From Apiotrichum sp. Y4204 (lineage: Eukaryota > Basidiomycota > Tremellomycetes > Trichosporonales > Trichosporonaceae), in contig JAMYHL010000001.1 of assembly GCA_025531455.1 (NCBI GenBank), positions 1-64,000 of the forward strand: 64,000 nt of DNA, given 5' to 3'. The stretch's first letter is position 1, and every line of letters begins with the position of its first letter. A program made the translations under genes and the position numbers. This document shows, piece after piece, positions 1-11,457 of this stretch. The notes beneath the pieces were generated by a model, which made no database searches, was not told the DNA's origin, and worked only from the letters and a program-made list of their open reading frames with translations.

Positions 1-50
1 CCGTCGCGCCCTATTGCGCTCCCGCGGCCGCGGCCGTACGCGTCGTCTAG

Positions 51-608
51 TTGCCGATACCATTATTTCGCACCACAACGGCTTCTCAGGCAACGGTTGC
101 GGCAACGGCGGCGGCTGCAACGGCCGCTTGCACATGCGGTCGAGGTTGCAGCACCGTTGCAGCTTGCAGCCGCGCGCGTGCGGTTGCAGCGGCGTTTGAG
201 GCGGCTCCTGCAACGGCCGCAACCGCAACCGTTGCCGCAACGGCTCGCGAGACGGCCGCAACCGCAACCGCAACTGCAACGGCTCTAGAGCCGTCTCTAG
301 AGCCGTCTCTAGCTGCAACCGCAACTGCAACCGCTCTAGAGCCGTCCCTAGCTGCAACCGCAACCGCAACGGCTCTAGAGACGCCTCTAGAGACGTCTCT
401 AGAGCCGTCTCGCGAGCCGCAACCGTCCGCAGCGGCTCGCGCGAGACGTCCTGCAAAGTGCGGCGCATGCGGGCGTCTAGGCCACCGTAAGAACAACAAA
501 AACTGTCCTCGCCGCACAGCTCTTGAAGCTTTTTTGTCCCAGGCGGATCCTTCAATTATTCAACAACAACAACAGCAACAACCTCCTCCTTCTCAGAGGA
601 CGATCTAG
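51..608 (+). CDS. Low-complexity ORF ending in a zinc knuckle; possible transposase C-terminal fragment
   Basis: The open frame runs from an ATG at 51 to a stop at 606-608 (185 aa), with an in-frame stop at 48-50, so any longer protein would need an upstream exon. Residues 15-130 are almost entirely Ala, Thr, Glu, Pro, Leu and Ser, encoded by degenerate gcaaccgcaac and tctagag repeats. Residues 137-152 form a C-x2-C-x4-H-x6-C zinc knuckle (CGACGRLGHRKNNKNC), followed by an ALEAFL segment and a Gln run. Knuckles of this kind close the C-terminus of some Mutator/FAR1-type transposases in fungi and plants, so a transposon fragment is my best guess. The repeat-driven frame is also largely open on the other strand, so only the knuckle argues for coding. 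Partial or dead copy likely. Confidence 0.35.
   Translation: MPIPLFRTTTASQATVAATAAAATAACTCGRGCSTVAACSRARAVAAAFEAAPATAATATVAATARETAATATATATALEPSLEPSLAATATATALEPSLAATATATALETPLETSLEPSREPQPSAAARARRPAKCGACGRLGHRKNNKNCPRRTALEAFLSQADPSIIQQQQQQQPPPSQRTI
270..425. repeat. Degenerate short-repeat tract with tctaga/tcgcga palindromes
   Basis: The tract alternates gcaaccgcaac-type hexamer runs with ctctagagccgtct blocks. Palindromic cores tctaga and tcgcga recur about every 12-45 bases. It encodes the Ala-Thr and Leu-Glu-Pro-Ser runs of the overlapping ORF. Confidence 0.7.
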
Positions 609-1106
609 AAGCCTGAATGCAGTGTTTGCCGAAGAGAACTCACCTTTTGATGCATGGACGGTCGAGAACTGACTCGAAAAAGTTTTCTCGAAAAAGTTCA
701 CTTTGCTGAAGGTGTTGCGGAATGTAGAGGTGCCACATGCCACGTGGGCCTATAACGCCGATCATATCGCCGGTGTGCTAATTATTGAATTGCATGTGTG
801 CTAATTATGGGGATCCGGGGAAAAGGACCATCCTTTCCCGAGGTCAACTCCTGGGGGGCACCTTCTGTGCTTTTTTAAATTTTTCCCCGATACACACGCG
901 ACAAGCACAAAAGCGGAGATGTCGAGATGTCCAGAAGAAAAAAAAGTCGAGAGCGAGTTTGAGCTCGATTCAAACGCTGTGGTGGGATCACAATTTTGCG
1001 CGGCGCCATCACCGCTCGTGCACTCGTGTTGACGTGTTGACATTGCGCGTTGCCGATGCTCCGCGCCCTCTCACGACTCCCTCCAAGACCCTACCCCATT
1101 CGCACC
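609..1106. other. Intergenic: upstream region of the m3C methyltransferase
   Basis: No gene seen. The stretch holds T-rich and A-rich runs near 872-885 and 945-955, and a pyrimidine-rich, C-rich leader just before the ATG at 1107. Confidence 0.5.
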
Positions 1107-2352
1107 ATGTCCGCCGCCGCCGCTCTGGAAGCGGACGTTCCCAGCATCGACACGCCTCACGACACGCCGTCGACCCCCGCGCCCTCGGCACCAGCAACTC
1201 CCACGCCGTTCAACCCGTTCGCGCCCGGCGAGCCGGGAGGGTCCCGCCCGCTCCCGCAGTCCGTCATTGACAAATGGCTCAACCCCGAGGGACCGCCGCG
1301 CGGCGCGACGTTTGGCGCGCGCCGCCTCGGCGAGGAGGATGATGTGTTCTCGAAGAATGCGTGGTGGGTGTAGGTGTGCTGCGGGTTCTGGATGCGGGAT
1401 GCTCCCGCATGCAGATTACCACCCCGATGTGTTGAGTCTGGTTGAATGGCACTGACGCGCAGGGACCACGCGGAGCTGCCCGCCGACTTCAGCGACCGTG
1501 CCGCCTCGATTCTGTCCACGCACGCAGCCAACCCCGTCCCCGAGCCGGTAAAGTACAACGACCGGCCGGCAATGTACTGGAACAAGTTTTACAAGAACCA
1601 CCAGGACCAGTTTTTCAAGAACCGGCGGTGGCTGCCGCTCGAGTTTCCCGAGCTGGTCGAGTGCTGCGAGGCGAGCGCGGGGCCCAAGACGATCCTCGAG
1701 GTCGGGTGCGGCGCGGGCAACACTGTCTTCCCGCTGCGGATGCACAATGAGAACCCGGAGCTGCGTATCGTTGCGACGGACTATTCCTCTGTTGCGGTTG
1801 GCGTCGTCCAGAAGTCGCCGCTTTACGCCGAGGGGGTTGGCAAGATGCACGCCGCCGTGTGGGACATTACGGCCAAGCCGGCGCCCGACAGCGGCGTGAG
1901 CTACTCGCTGCCCGAGGGCGTCGAGCCGGGATCCGTCGACGTCCTGTCCGTCATCTACGTGCTCTCGGCGCTGCACCCCGATGAGTGGAAGCAGGCGGTC
2001 CACAACCTGTACACTGCGCTCCGCCCGGGAGGCACCCTCCTTGTCCGCGACTATGGGCGGCACGACCTCGCCCAGCTGCGTATCCGGCACGCGCGCCTGC
2101 TCGACGTGCCTAACCTGTATATCCGTGGTGACGGCACACGGGTGTACTTCTTCGAGAAGGAGGAGCTGGACAAGATCCTCACGGCCCCCGCTGAAGGTAG
2201 CGAGTCGCCCATGTTCGCTGTCGACCAGCTTGCCGAGGACCGCCGATTGGTGAGCACAACAAAAAGGGTGCGGCTGACACTAGCTCGTGAACCGCAAGGA
2301 GAAGCTCCAGATGTACCGTATCTGGCTGCAGGCCAAGGCGACCAAGCTCTAG
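1107..2352 (+). CDS. TRM140: tRNA 3-methylcytidine methyltransferase (METTL2/Trm140 family)
   Basis: Three exons (1107-1363, 1463-2249, 2284-2352) give 370 aa. The family transfers methyl from S-adenosylmethionine to C32 in the anticodon loop of certain tRNAs in the cytosol. Motifs visible: NAWDH at residues 84-88, created by the first splice and typical of METTL2/6/8; YWNKFYKNHQDQFFKNR around 124-140; the SAM loop EVGCGAGN at 165-172; VLSALHPDEW and RPGGTLLVRDYGRHD further on; and a C-terminal VNRKEKLQMYRIWLQAKA. The N-terminal 45 residues are Pro/Ala/Thr-rich and probably disordered. An in-frame ATG at 1050 would add 19 residues, but ATG 1107 has the better context (ACC before it). There is no actin-binding extension as in budding-yeast Abp140. 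Substrate choice (Thr, Ser or Arg tRNA) cannot be read from sequence. Confidence 0.93.
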
Positions 2353-2725
2353 AGGACCAGGGGGTGACATTTTGTTGTACTTTTGCGGATTCTGCATGTG
2401 GTCTTGGTCTAGGTGGCGAGGTGAGGGGTAGGGGATCACGGCGGGGTGGAGGGACGGCATACCGACCTGAGTACTGATAGCAGCCGCATCCGGATACTAA
2501 CCGTGAGCGATGGATTCCTCAAAACCCTGTTACTGGCATAATGTTCAGTGATCTTCAGCCGCATGCGGTCACCTCCTCTCCGACTACCGGCCGTTGATGC
2601 ATATGGCCTCATCTCACTGATAAGCTGACAATGTCGGGGGAGCGCGAATGCAATTCCAACACTCGGATTATCTCCTCTTGGCCCGCAGGACTTTCACCGC
2701 GCGAGCAACACACAACCCTCCACGA
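2353..2725. other. Intergenic between methyltransferase and small membrane protein
   Basis: No further feature seen. An upstream in-frame GTG at 2648 could lengthen the next ORF, but no ATG supports it. Confidence 0.5.
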
Positions 2726-3043
2726 ATGCTCTTCGCAATCCACAGCCCCTACCGCCACTTGGGCCTGACCACCCTGCTCCCCGCCCTTGCCATTGTCGGG
2801 CTCACCGCGGCCGCACTCGTCCTCCTCGCCCCGCTCGTCACGCTCCTCCTTCTCGCCTCATGTATCACAGCGACAGACGAGCTGCGCGCACACCGCTTCC
2901 CAAAGGCGTACCTCGACGGCGACCCCGGAAGGGAGATTGCGGCGGAGATTTGGCGCATGAAGGTCCTCCGCCGGCGGCAACTGGCCGAGGAACAAGAGGT
3001 GCGTTTGGATAATCGCAGCGAGTCCTGACTGTTCTAGCTCTGA
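2726..3043 (+). CDS. Small membrane protein, unknown family
   Basis: From ATG 2726 the protein has about 92 residues. One long hydrophobic stretch (roughly residues 14-50, rich in Leu, Ala and Val) could span a membrane once or as a hairpin. It is followed by a charged tail ending in Arg-rich and Glu-rich segments. A 39-bp intron (2999-3037, GTGCGT...TTCTAG) would replace the last ten codons with a single Leu and stop at 3041-3043. Without splicing the frame stops at 3028 after 100 residues. I do not recognise the family. It lies tail-to-tail with the esterase on the other strand, about 90 bp away. Coding status rests on the open frame and plausible membrane topology only. Confidence 0.5.
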
Positions 3044-3134
3044 AACGCCTGACACTATTATCATAATCCCCAACTACAAAATGAACTTCTGGCTATTGAA
3101 ACTCTCTCGCCCCCTAACCATTTAATGACTTTTA

Positions 3135-4990
3135 CTAAATCTGGAGCTTCTCAATGTTGGCGGACAGCCAGTTTGCCTGCTTGTCGCGGAAGTCGTCGGT
3201 GAGGGGGGTAAAGTGGGTGGCGAAGAAGCGGATGAGCTGCTTGCCCCCCGAGGTCCACTGGGGCCAGTTGTCCTTGACCTTTGAGGCGGTCGAGGTGCCT
3301 CCCGACGCATCGTTCGGGTCGAGGTTGTACACAAAGTTGGCGTAGTAGCTGTGGATACCCTTTGAGGCGTAGTTGGGGAGGAGGCCGAAGAAGACCTGCA
3401 GAATGTCGCCGCCGTGCAGGCTGCCGAGGATGGGCGTGCCGTAGTCGTAGCTGGCAATGTACGACCAGGCGGGAACCGAGGGGTTGACGGCCTTGGCCTC
3501 CCGGAGCATGATGCGGCGCGCGAGGGTGAATGTGATGTCGCCGAGAAGGGCGGCGAGGCGCTTGAATCCCGGGAAGACCTCGTTCAGGAGACCAGTGTTG
3601 AACGGCGAGCCGTCCCAAGCAAACGGCGAGTACTGGTTCACAAGGTCGAGCATGAGCGAGCGCGAGGCGCCGGGGAAGAAGAGGGTGTTAAGGTACTCGG
3701 CCATCTTCTCCGAGGTGCCTGTCGTGTTGGATGCGAAGAGCGAAAAGATGGTGCCCTCGTCCTCCTGGTCGCCGATGATCATGGGAACAGCGGCGTACTG
3801 CGGGGTCAGCCCCATCCCCCGATAAGACTAAACACATCTACTCACCTTCTTCTGCTTGAGGAGGTGGTCGGCACGGTCGGTGAGCACCTTGCCGTCGGGG
3901 CGGGGGAGGTACGAGAGAGCGACAGAGTTGTACGAGAGGAGGTTGGGGACCGAGTTGGCGGCGGCGAGGAACTTTTCGTAGGGGAGCTCACGGAGGCAGT
4001 TGAGCGTGTCCGCGGCGCCAGCACAGCCCGCGGCGTTGACGACATCATCGTACACGCGCTGGCCCTTAGGGCCGTCGAGGGGTTCGGCGGGCACGACGCT
4101 GCCCGAGTTCATGATGCCGGCGCGGAAGAGCGGCTTGCCCTTGTACGTGTTGTCGCCGTCGTACATTGTCATCTGGTTGAAGACCGAGATGGCACCCGCC
4201 GACTCGCCCCAGATGGTCACCTTTGAGGGGTCGCCGCCAAACGCCGCAATGTTGTCGGCGACCCACTCGAGACCCATGCGCTGGTCCAGGTGGCCCAGGT
4301 TGCCTGCGCCAGCCGCCTTGATCTCCTTGCCGGGCATAAAGCCAAACCCGGCCACGCGGTAGTTTACCGCGACGAGAATGTACGGCTTGCCGAGCGTCAT
4401 CGCGCTGGAAACAAGCACGCCGCCGTCGTACATGCTGTTCCATCCGAGCTGCCATCAGAAACCGAATACACTCGTTTACCCACCTCGAAACCGCCGCCGT
4501 AGATCCAGAACAGGACAGGGAGGTTGTCTCCCGCCTTGGTGCCCTTGGGGCGGAAGACGTTGAGGTTGAGGCAGTCCTCGGAGATCTTGAGGGCCTTCTG
4601 GAAGATTGGGAGGTTGGTGAGTGTCCCCGCGAGCTTGGTGATGAACTCGTTGCTGTTCGTGGCGCCCATAAACTGGGGGCAGGCGTTGGACACCTGCGTC
4701 GCGTCAAAGTTTGTGAGCGGGTCGGTGAGGCGCTGCGGCGGGCGGAGGCGCTGGTTCCCCACGGGGGGGTGCGCGAACGGGATCCCGGTAAACGACTCGA
4801 TCATGATACGCTGCACGCCGGTAAAGCTGCCTGCGGGAGAAGCGACGTTTACGGTGATCAGGCGCTTCTCCAAGAGGTCAGCCTCGTCGGCGATGGGCCC
4901 AGGAGCGGGGCCATCAGCGACCGGGGCGGGGGTCGCCAGCGCCGGGAGGAGACACGCGAGGAGAAGGAGGGTGCGAGACAGAGCCACCAT
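3135..4990 (-). CDS. Secreted type-B carboxylesterase/lipase (Candida rugosa lipase-like)
   Basis: Exons 4990-4484, 4448-3846 and 3797-3135 give 590 aa; introns are 35 and 48 bp. It hydrolyses carboxylic esters or triglycerides outside the cell. An N-terminal signal peptide ([19 protein letters not shown]) is followed by a Pro/Ala-rich pro-segment. Alpha/beta-hydrolase landmarks are [11 protein letters not shown], the oxyanion GGGF near 165-168, the nucleophile elbow GESAG with Ser252, Glu384 in DEGT and His498 in SLHGGD, a complete Ser-Glu-His triad. Length and order match the Candida rugosa lipase/cholinesterase family. The first splice restores [20 protein letters not shown] box lies 57 bp upstream. 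Lipase and general esterase cannot be told apart without structure or assay. Confidence 0.93.
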
Positions 4991-5046
4991 GTTCGCGGGT
5001 AAAGAGCGTCAGTGTCGGTGAGGGTGGGAGGCTGTTCCGCTCCTCC

Positions 5047-5054
5047 TATATATA
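5047..5054 (-). promoter_or_regulatory. TATA box of the esterase gene
   Basis: TATATATA lies 57 bp upstream of the ATG at 4990 on the minus strand, in a GC-rich setting where such a run stands out. Confidence 0.6.
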
Positions 5055-6270
5055 CACTCGGCGCGATGAGATGCGAGCTGCGAGATGCGAGATGCTACAG
5101 GGCGTCTTGATGGTGAGTCCATGTCTCATGGCGCCAAACGAGCTGCTCTTGGGTCCAAACACTAGTCTCCTCGACCGGATGAGACGCAGCCGAACAAATG
5201 CCTAGATTTGTCGAAAAACCAGTGGCCAGTGCAGCGGCCCATGCCCAGCGGCATCGGCCGTGGGCAGCACTGTGACAGACCAGCAGGGACTAGGGACGAA
5301 ACCTTGGGTCGGAGGACTGTTCGCATTAAGGATGTTGGTTTCCTGTCGGTTTCCTTTCGGCCCCCGGAGGCCGGAGGAGAGCACTACGCGCCGCGCACCC
5401 CGCACTGTACGCTGCACGCTGGCCCCGTGCCCAAAGCGCAAAGCGGGTATGTTCCCGGTGCCGGACGGAAGGGAAACTGGGTTCCGGGGGGTTGGTAACG
5501 TACACTCCGCATGGTTAGAAGCTTTGAGCGGCACTGGAACTGCGCCTAACCTTCGCATCTAACCTACGCCATGGTAGCCATGGCAATGGTGAGTGAGGCT
5601 ACATGGGTGTCGGATATCCATCGCGCGATCACTGCGAGGCTGCTTTCCGATCAAAGACAGAGTGCGTGGGACGCGGTTGGGAACGACCCAACTGTCCGCC
5701 CTTGCGCGCCTTTGGTTCAATTCAGACGCGTGCCAAGGTCACGGGGTTGCGCGCGCTATTCCAAAAGTAGCTAACGGCGCTAAACACATCTGGGCCATCT
5801 GGGAGAACCAAGTTCCGCCATCGAAATGGCTTTGAGCTTTGCGCTTCACGTCCCGTCGCGCCCTTTGCCTTTCGGTTTGTCGTGTTTGGGACTTGGCCCA
5901 CGCGCAGACGCGACCGTGCGGGGACCCACTAACCACTAACGGAGAGTTCGCGGAAGTGTCAGATGCCGGAAGTGTCAGCCTGATCACAAGACATGAGCCG
6001 AAGGGAACCAAACATGGCACCCGGAGCCACTTTACACTTCTGGTAGTCGCCTTCTCGTGTCTCACGGCGGCGACCCTGCGGGGCATGCGGGGGCATGCGG
6101 GGCTACCAGTCACCGGCGCCGCCACCAGGATGCAAACGCAAGTCACGTTGACGCGAGTGTCCAAGCGCACAGGGTCTCGATGTTGTACACCCCGGCAAGT
6201 CATACAAGTACCCCGCGGCCCAGTGTATGCACAGCCCTGCATCACGCCTCGCATGCCTCGCAACGAAGCC

Positions 6271-6300
6271 TGATGGCCTGATGGCCTGATGGCCTGATGC
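6271..6300. repeat. Tandem 8-bp repeat (tgatggcc)
   Basis: Three exact copies of tgatggcc at 6271-6294 plus a truncated fourth. Confidence 0.85.
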
Positions 6301-6554
6301 CAAGATGCCCGACGGCCGACGCGCTCTAGCGCGCCCTAGCGCGCTCTGAGACCTTACACATGTCTGTCCCTGTACCCAACGCGACTTGCGACAGGGCGCC
6401 ATGGTGGTACCGTGGTACCGTGGCGTGGGTCTGTCTCGCATGTCTCGGCATATCGGACATGGCCCATTCCCTGCCTGCCCCAGACATTCATGTGGTCCCC
6501 TCGATCCGTGCGCTGTGCGCCGTGCGCATTCGTCACGCCGACCCCGTGGTACCC

Positions 6555-6578
6555 CGCAAGGCCGCAAGGCCGCAAGGC
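6555..6578. repeat. Tandem 8-bp repeat (cgcaaggc)
   Basis: Three exact head-to-tail copies of cgcaaggc. Confidence 0.85.
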
Positions 6579-7166
6579 CGTAAGAGGCATGAGGGCATGA
6601 GAGCGCTTGGACGCCCAGACAACCCATGATCCATGAGAACATGGCTTTCGGCTTTTGAATTGGATGAGTTGGGTCAGATGTGTTGCTGCGATATGGGTGG
6701 TGGCGGGATGCTGCGCCTCCACTCATTTCGACGGCTTTGTGGTTTCGTGGGTTTACTTGCTCCACGATCCACGAACGACTCAATTACGATCAAGACGCGC
6801 CTCTGAGGCAGCTACGGTGCTACGGCGCTACGGATATGTCGGACGCTAGCGATGCTGTTGGCCTAGCATCAATATATCGATATCTCCGAAGCGGACACGT
6901 GCATGGCCCAGCCATCACAGTCACATGGACCCAGAGGGCAGAGGGCAATAATCTCCTCCTCTTTCCTCCTGATCCAACCTCCCAGCATACGCTACCACAG
7001 CGCTAGAATCGCTTCTAGTACCACTCCCTAATCTAATCGCGGGATATCCGACACTGACTCGACACACACCAAGATAAGGGGACGCGTGCCAAGTCCCACT
7101 AGTACTGAAGCTAGTCCGCGCGCTAGACACGGAATTCCCGTTCGCGGTCTGAGCACATGAGTCGAT

Positions 7167-7190
7167 GAGCACGAGCACGAGCACGAGCAG
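7167..7190. repeat. Hexamer microsatellite (gagcac)
   Basis: Three gagcac units followed by one gagcag. Confidence 0.85.
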
Positions 7191-8343
7191 GTCTTCCTTT
7201 CGCGTCGCGCATCACGCATCTCGCATCGTTTCTAGCCCACGCTACGACATGCTTGTGGGTCGTGGGTCGGGCAGAGTTGGTCCGGTGCTCGTTGGTGGGG
7301 ATTGTGGGTATCGCGGTATCGAACCACTCTGCCTAGGAAGACTGTTCTGAGAAGCTGGTGTTAGTGTCGTGAGAAGGAAAGTGAGAAGTCAGTCTGGTTG
7401 GAAGATGGAAGATGCCACCGGTTGACTCGCGCCGACGGAACCTGGGCCGTTCGTCGTGCTCGTCAGTCGACCCACGGAGGCGATGATCGGTCGGGTCTGC
7501 ATGTGGAGGATGGTGTTTGGAAAGCAGGAGGATGGACTGATCGTGGTTGTTTTCATTCCAGATCTGAGAGCGAGATGACTTGCGGTCCAGAAGTTCAGAC
7601 TCTAGGCCGGGAAATGGTAATCTCGAGGAGGGGGGGTGATTGTTCAGTGGCGCCAGTGGCCTTTCGGACATGGGTTGTAGTCGCAACAGACGCCTGCAAA
7701 GCTCGCCATCAATCCGTGGATCCCATACGGTCCAGTCTTATCGACTGTTGCGCTCGCAATATCTGCAAGCGACGCGTCCCAGGATCACACAGTACGCGTC
7801 GCATGTGGAGGGGAGGCGGATAAAATGGTTGATGTGGCGGTTAAACTTGTCAGTTCCTGCAGGACATCGGCCCGGAAAAAGTCTGGTACTGTAGGACTGC
7901 AGCCCATTGTGTGACTTGAATATATGGGAAAGCGGATTCTCAAGAGCCTGTCGCTCCCAATCTTGTCTTTGCACCATTTATTCTGTCGCTATACTTATCC
8001 GGTACTCGCTTGCTTCACGCAGCGCATTGCTCTTTAGAATCGCTTCGCACCCTCGGTGCATCCTCCGATAGACCACCATTGACTTTCATTCCTACGACAT
8101 CAGCCTCAGTATCAAGTCGCCGTCGCACCTCAGACGACCCGCTTATAAGCAGTTGTATGTGTCCACTCAGTGGCTCAAGAAGGTAAGCAAGCGATGCGCA
8201 ACCTCTATTGCATCCCGGGACTACGACAACCCTTTACAACTATACAAAGAAACCAAGGCAAGATATGCTTCTAGTGCGCCGAGCCTCCGGTCGAGCCAGA
8301 GGCGATACCCCTGATAACGGGCATCACGGGGCGGTCTGGCGGC

Positions 8344-10263
8344 TTAATAATGGATAGCACTAACGGGGGGACCCTCGTACACGCGCCGCGCGTAGACGAG
8401 GTACCACACCGCGGCGATGGTGATGAAGCCGCAGAACACGACCGACGAGTAGTTCATCGTCTCGGGGAGGACGGGGATGACCGCCGGCTGCGGTGTAAGT
8501 CTACGTTTTCGCATTCTAATCCATACTCACCATGCTGAAAATGACAAAGGCGAAGGGCGCCCAGAGGACGACAGCAATGTTGCACGCGAGACCGACGTAG
8601 CGGCGGAAAAAGGGGGCCGCGGATATGCTCTTCCGGCGCTCGAGGAGGGAGAGGATGATGGGAAGGGCGTACGATGCCATGAACGCGTTGACGGCTGTGG
8701 AGACGAACGAGTTGAAGGCTGTCGAGCTGCCAAGGTCGATGAGGCACAGGAGCGCCTGGATAAGGAGACAAAGGCCAATTGCGTAGGGCACGTTGCCGCC
8801 CTTTGTGACACGCGACCAGATGGCTGAGCCGGGGACGGCGTGGTCGCGCGAAAAGGACCAGAGCTGGCGAGAGGCCGTGGTGTTGATCCCCACGAGACAG
8901 TTGAATCCAATGTACAGGAGGCCGATCATCAGAAGGATGGCACCCGCGTCGTTGCCGACAATGAGCTTGTAGGCATAAGGAAGGATAATGCCGTTGGCTG
9001 CTATCAGAACCTGTGCCATGACAATAAGGTATGGTACTCACGGGCCTCGAGGAGAACGTCCGAGGTCGGCATTGTGAAAGTGAGCGGGAGGATGAATGCC
9101 CAGCCGAGAATGATCGAGGCGGGCATCATGGTGTACGAGATGGCGCGGGGGACGGTGATGGCCGGCTTCCTGACCTCTTCTGTCATGGCGAGAACGAACC
9201 CTGGGGCACAGTTGGACTGGTCCGTCAATGAACCGCTTCCCACATCCTGACTAATACTCATTACTCACATACGCGGCGGGGAGGAAACCGATGAAGAAGG
9301 TCCAGCCATTGCCCCAACCGGAGTACTGCGGGTCGTAGTGCGCAAACGCGTACTTTGCGCTGCGGCGTCCGGCCTTGGCGCGTGCCGAGAGCACGACAAT
9401 GTGCGCAATCTTGTACACCCAGAGCACGACCATGTTGACCTGCTCCATGATGGTCAAGAACCGCGGGCCGAGGAGGAGCGGTACAGCTGCCAGGGTGAGC
9501 AGGGCATATGCGATGAGGATGTAGACCCATTGCGGCGGGGACCAGTCGGGTTTCACAATGTTGACGGTGGCGACAATGTGCTGGGACATTCCGAATGCCA
9601 CCGAGGTGGTGGTCAACAGCACAGCGGTGAGTAGCTTGCCTGATCAGCGCTGGACATATTACTGGGGCAGCGGGTAGACTCACCATCCAACCATTGATGT
9701 AGGACAGCAGGGTTCGGAAGCGTTTGGGCGCAAGCTGGAATGTCCAGTAACTGTGTGTCAGGATGTGGCGGACCGTGAAGGAGCGGCTGTGGCCGTCCAG
9801 GACGGAGGGGAGCCTAGAGTGCCGTGTACTGTACTCACTATGCGCCGGCAGAAGTCGGCCACCGGGAAGCCAGTTCACCCAGGGAGAAGGCAATCGTCCA
9901 CTGGAGAAAGGTGACTATGAGGGAACCCCAGACCAATGTCAATGGGCCGCCACCGATGATTCCAGTATACAGTGCGGTGCCGTATCCATAGGGCACGGCC
10001 ATGCCTGACGCGTCAGCACCGAATTAAGTCATACCGCGACCTGAAAACCGAGACTCACAAGTTAATGACATTGCGAATGTCTGGCGAAAGCCTCGTGTGC
10101 GGTGAAGCTCGGCCTTGTAGCCTAGTTCGTGGAGCCCCTCATCCCCATCCAGCTCAGTGTCGGCGGTAACGACGGTGATGTTCCCTGCCTCCTTTGAGCT
10201 GTGGCCGATGGAGGTCTCATCGAGAGGGAGCTCTTTATGGTCTACTATGGAGTCTACGGTCAT
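8344..10263 (-). CDS. Amino-acid/GABA/choline-type permease (APC superfamily), seven exons
   Basis: Exons 10263-10059, 10004-9839, 9750-9684, 9634-9269, 9216-9042, 8997-8531 and 8487-8344 give 529 aa. It should import an amino acid or related amine across the plasma membrane by proton symport. Splicing restores family signatures: FAMSLTCMAVPYGYGTALY (first helix), FSLGELASRWPTSAGAYYW, AMTEEVRKPAITVPRAI, and near the end MPAVIPVLPETMNYSSVVF followed by a last helix and short tail. About 12 transmembrane segments are expected. The exon 3/4 junction keeps frame only with an AAG acceptor at 9636-9634, and the exon 5/6 junction uses a CAG at 9000-8998 rather than the nearer upstream CAG. A TATA-like AATAAAAG lies roughly 65 bp upstream. 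Substrate cannot be read from sequence. Confidence 0.9.
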
Positions 10264-11457
10264 GGTAGGCGGTGGTATGCGTGGAATGGTGGGTGGGGTA
10301 CTACTACACTCTGACTACGGGGTACCTTTTATTGATTTGGAGACGAGCGCCCAAAGCCTCAAGGCCACAAGGCCACAAGGGCGTCCGCGCTCACATGGGA
10401 TTCGGAGACGCACGTCTCGCTGCGTCGCGACAGAACACAGTGCTCCAAATCCGTGTCGTCGGTCCACTCCACCTTTCCGCAATCGGTATCCGTATCTGTG
10501 TGAGATACGGCGACGCCCGCGCCCTAGTCGGGATAGATAGCGAGCGAGACGGCCATCCTGCTCAGCTGACCATCTCGGCTACACGGGTTGGTATTCCGGG
10601 GACCCCACCGTCCGTTTGTATCTCGCTTACGAGTCGTGTCCACCGTGGCGTCTACGCCACATCTCCTCTGAAGCTCTCATGGCTCCCGCTTGTCAATCGC
10701 CCCCGCTTGATAGGCCCATTTCTAGAGATTGCGGATTGCAGAAATGGGATTGACGACCGCCACCGTCGGCTGGGGAATCTTGACGACTTTGACGACTTTG
10801 ACGGGCGATAATCCCATGGGGCCCACGGTTGTGGCGTGCGCCTGTGGACTGTGGGGTATCGTCAACGGCATGACGGCATTACCGGAACACGAGACCGGGA
10901 CACCCGGGGGAGCCTGCAGGCGTCGAGGCGTCGGGGCGTTGTCGCTTCGACTTTGGCCCCGGTGCCTTTGCTCCAATCACACAGTCGCGGTGTCGGAGAG
11001 GGATCCGCCCCCCGCACTGAGGCCACCTCTGCGATAAGGTGTTCTCTGTATCTCTAAACGCCGGACAGCTTGGTTTCCGTCTCCATGAACGCAAGGGCTT
11101 ACAGGTGCAGCTGCACTGCGACTCAAGAACGGTTCCAATCTTTCCTGGAGCGTGCAGTCCTGCAGGAGTAGCTTCTGATTATCGGTCGTGCTCTGTAATC
11201 GCTCTATGAGCATGTTTGTGAATGACGAGAGCCCCGATAGGGTTCTTGTGCAATAGTGCCAACCAATCCATTCCATTCAAGTGTCTTTCGTCACTGTAGG
11301 AGATAGCCACAAACGCGACGCGCCAGACTCGATGCCCGCGTGTGCTCGAAATGCAGCGTCTCGGGACGTCAACAGCTGATAAAGAATGCCATGCATGAGC
11401 TAATATATACAAAGAACGGAACCGAAGAGACAACCAATTTTATCCGGACCCGGCAAC
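10264..11457. other. Intergenic between PhyH gene 3' end and permease 5' end
   Basis: No gene supported. It contains the permease promoter and short direct repeats such as tgacgactt near 10780-10800 and caaggccac near 10360-10380. Confidence 0.5.

Larger units (their letters stand above)
4991..8343. other. 3.3-kb gene-poor tract with microsatellites
   Basis: Apart from the esterase promoter I see no gene. Open frames here have no recognisable motif, overlap each other on both strands, and lack introns that would join them. Short tandem arrays near 6.3, 6.5 and 7.2 kb are listed separately. The tract ends at the 3' end of the permease gene. Confidence 0.55.

Noticed and set aside
5710..5730. 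B-box-like ggttcaattc
   Set aside because: No pairing T-stem or cloverleaf around it.
6103..6783. 226-codon minus-strand frame
   Set aside because: No motif, overlaps frames on the other strand and crosses microsatellites; GC-rich DNA gives such lengths by chance.
7305..7330. B-box-like gtggttcgatacc on the minus strand
   Set aside because: Flanking bases do not form a T-stem and no A-box or acceptor stem is present.
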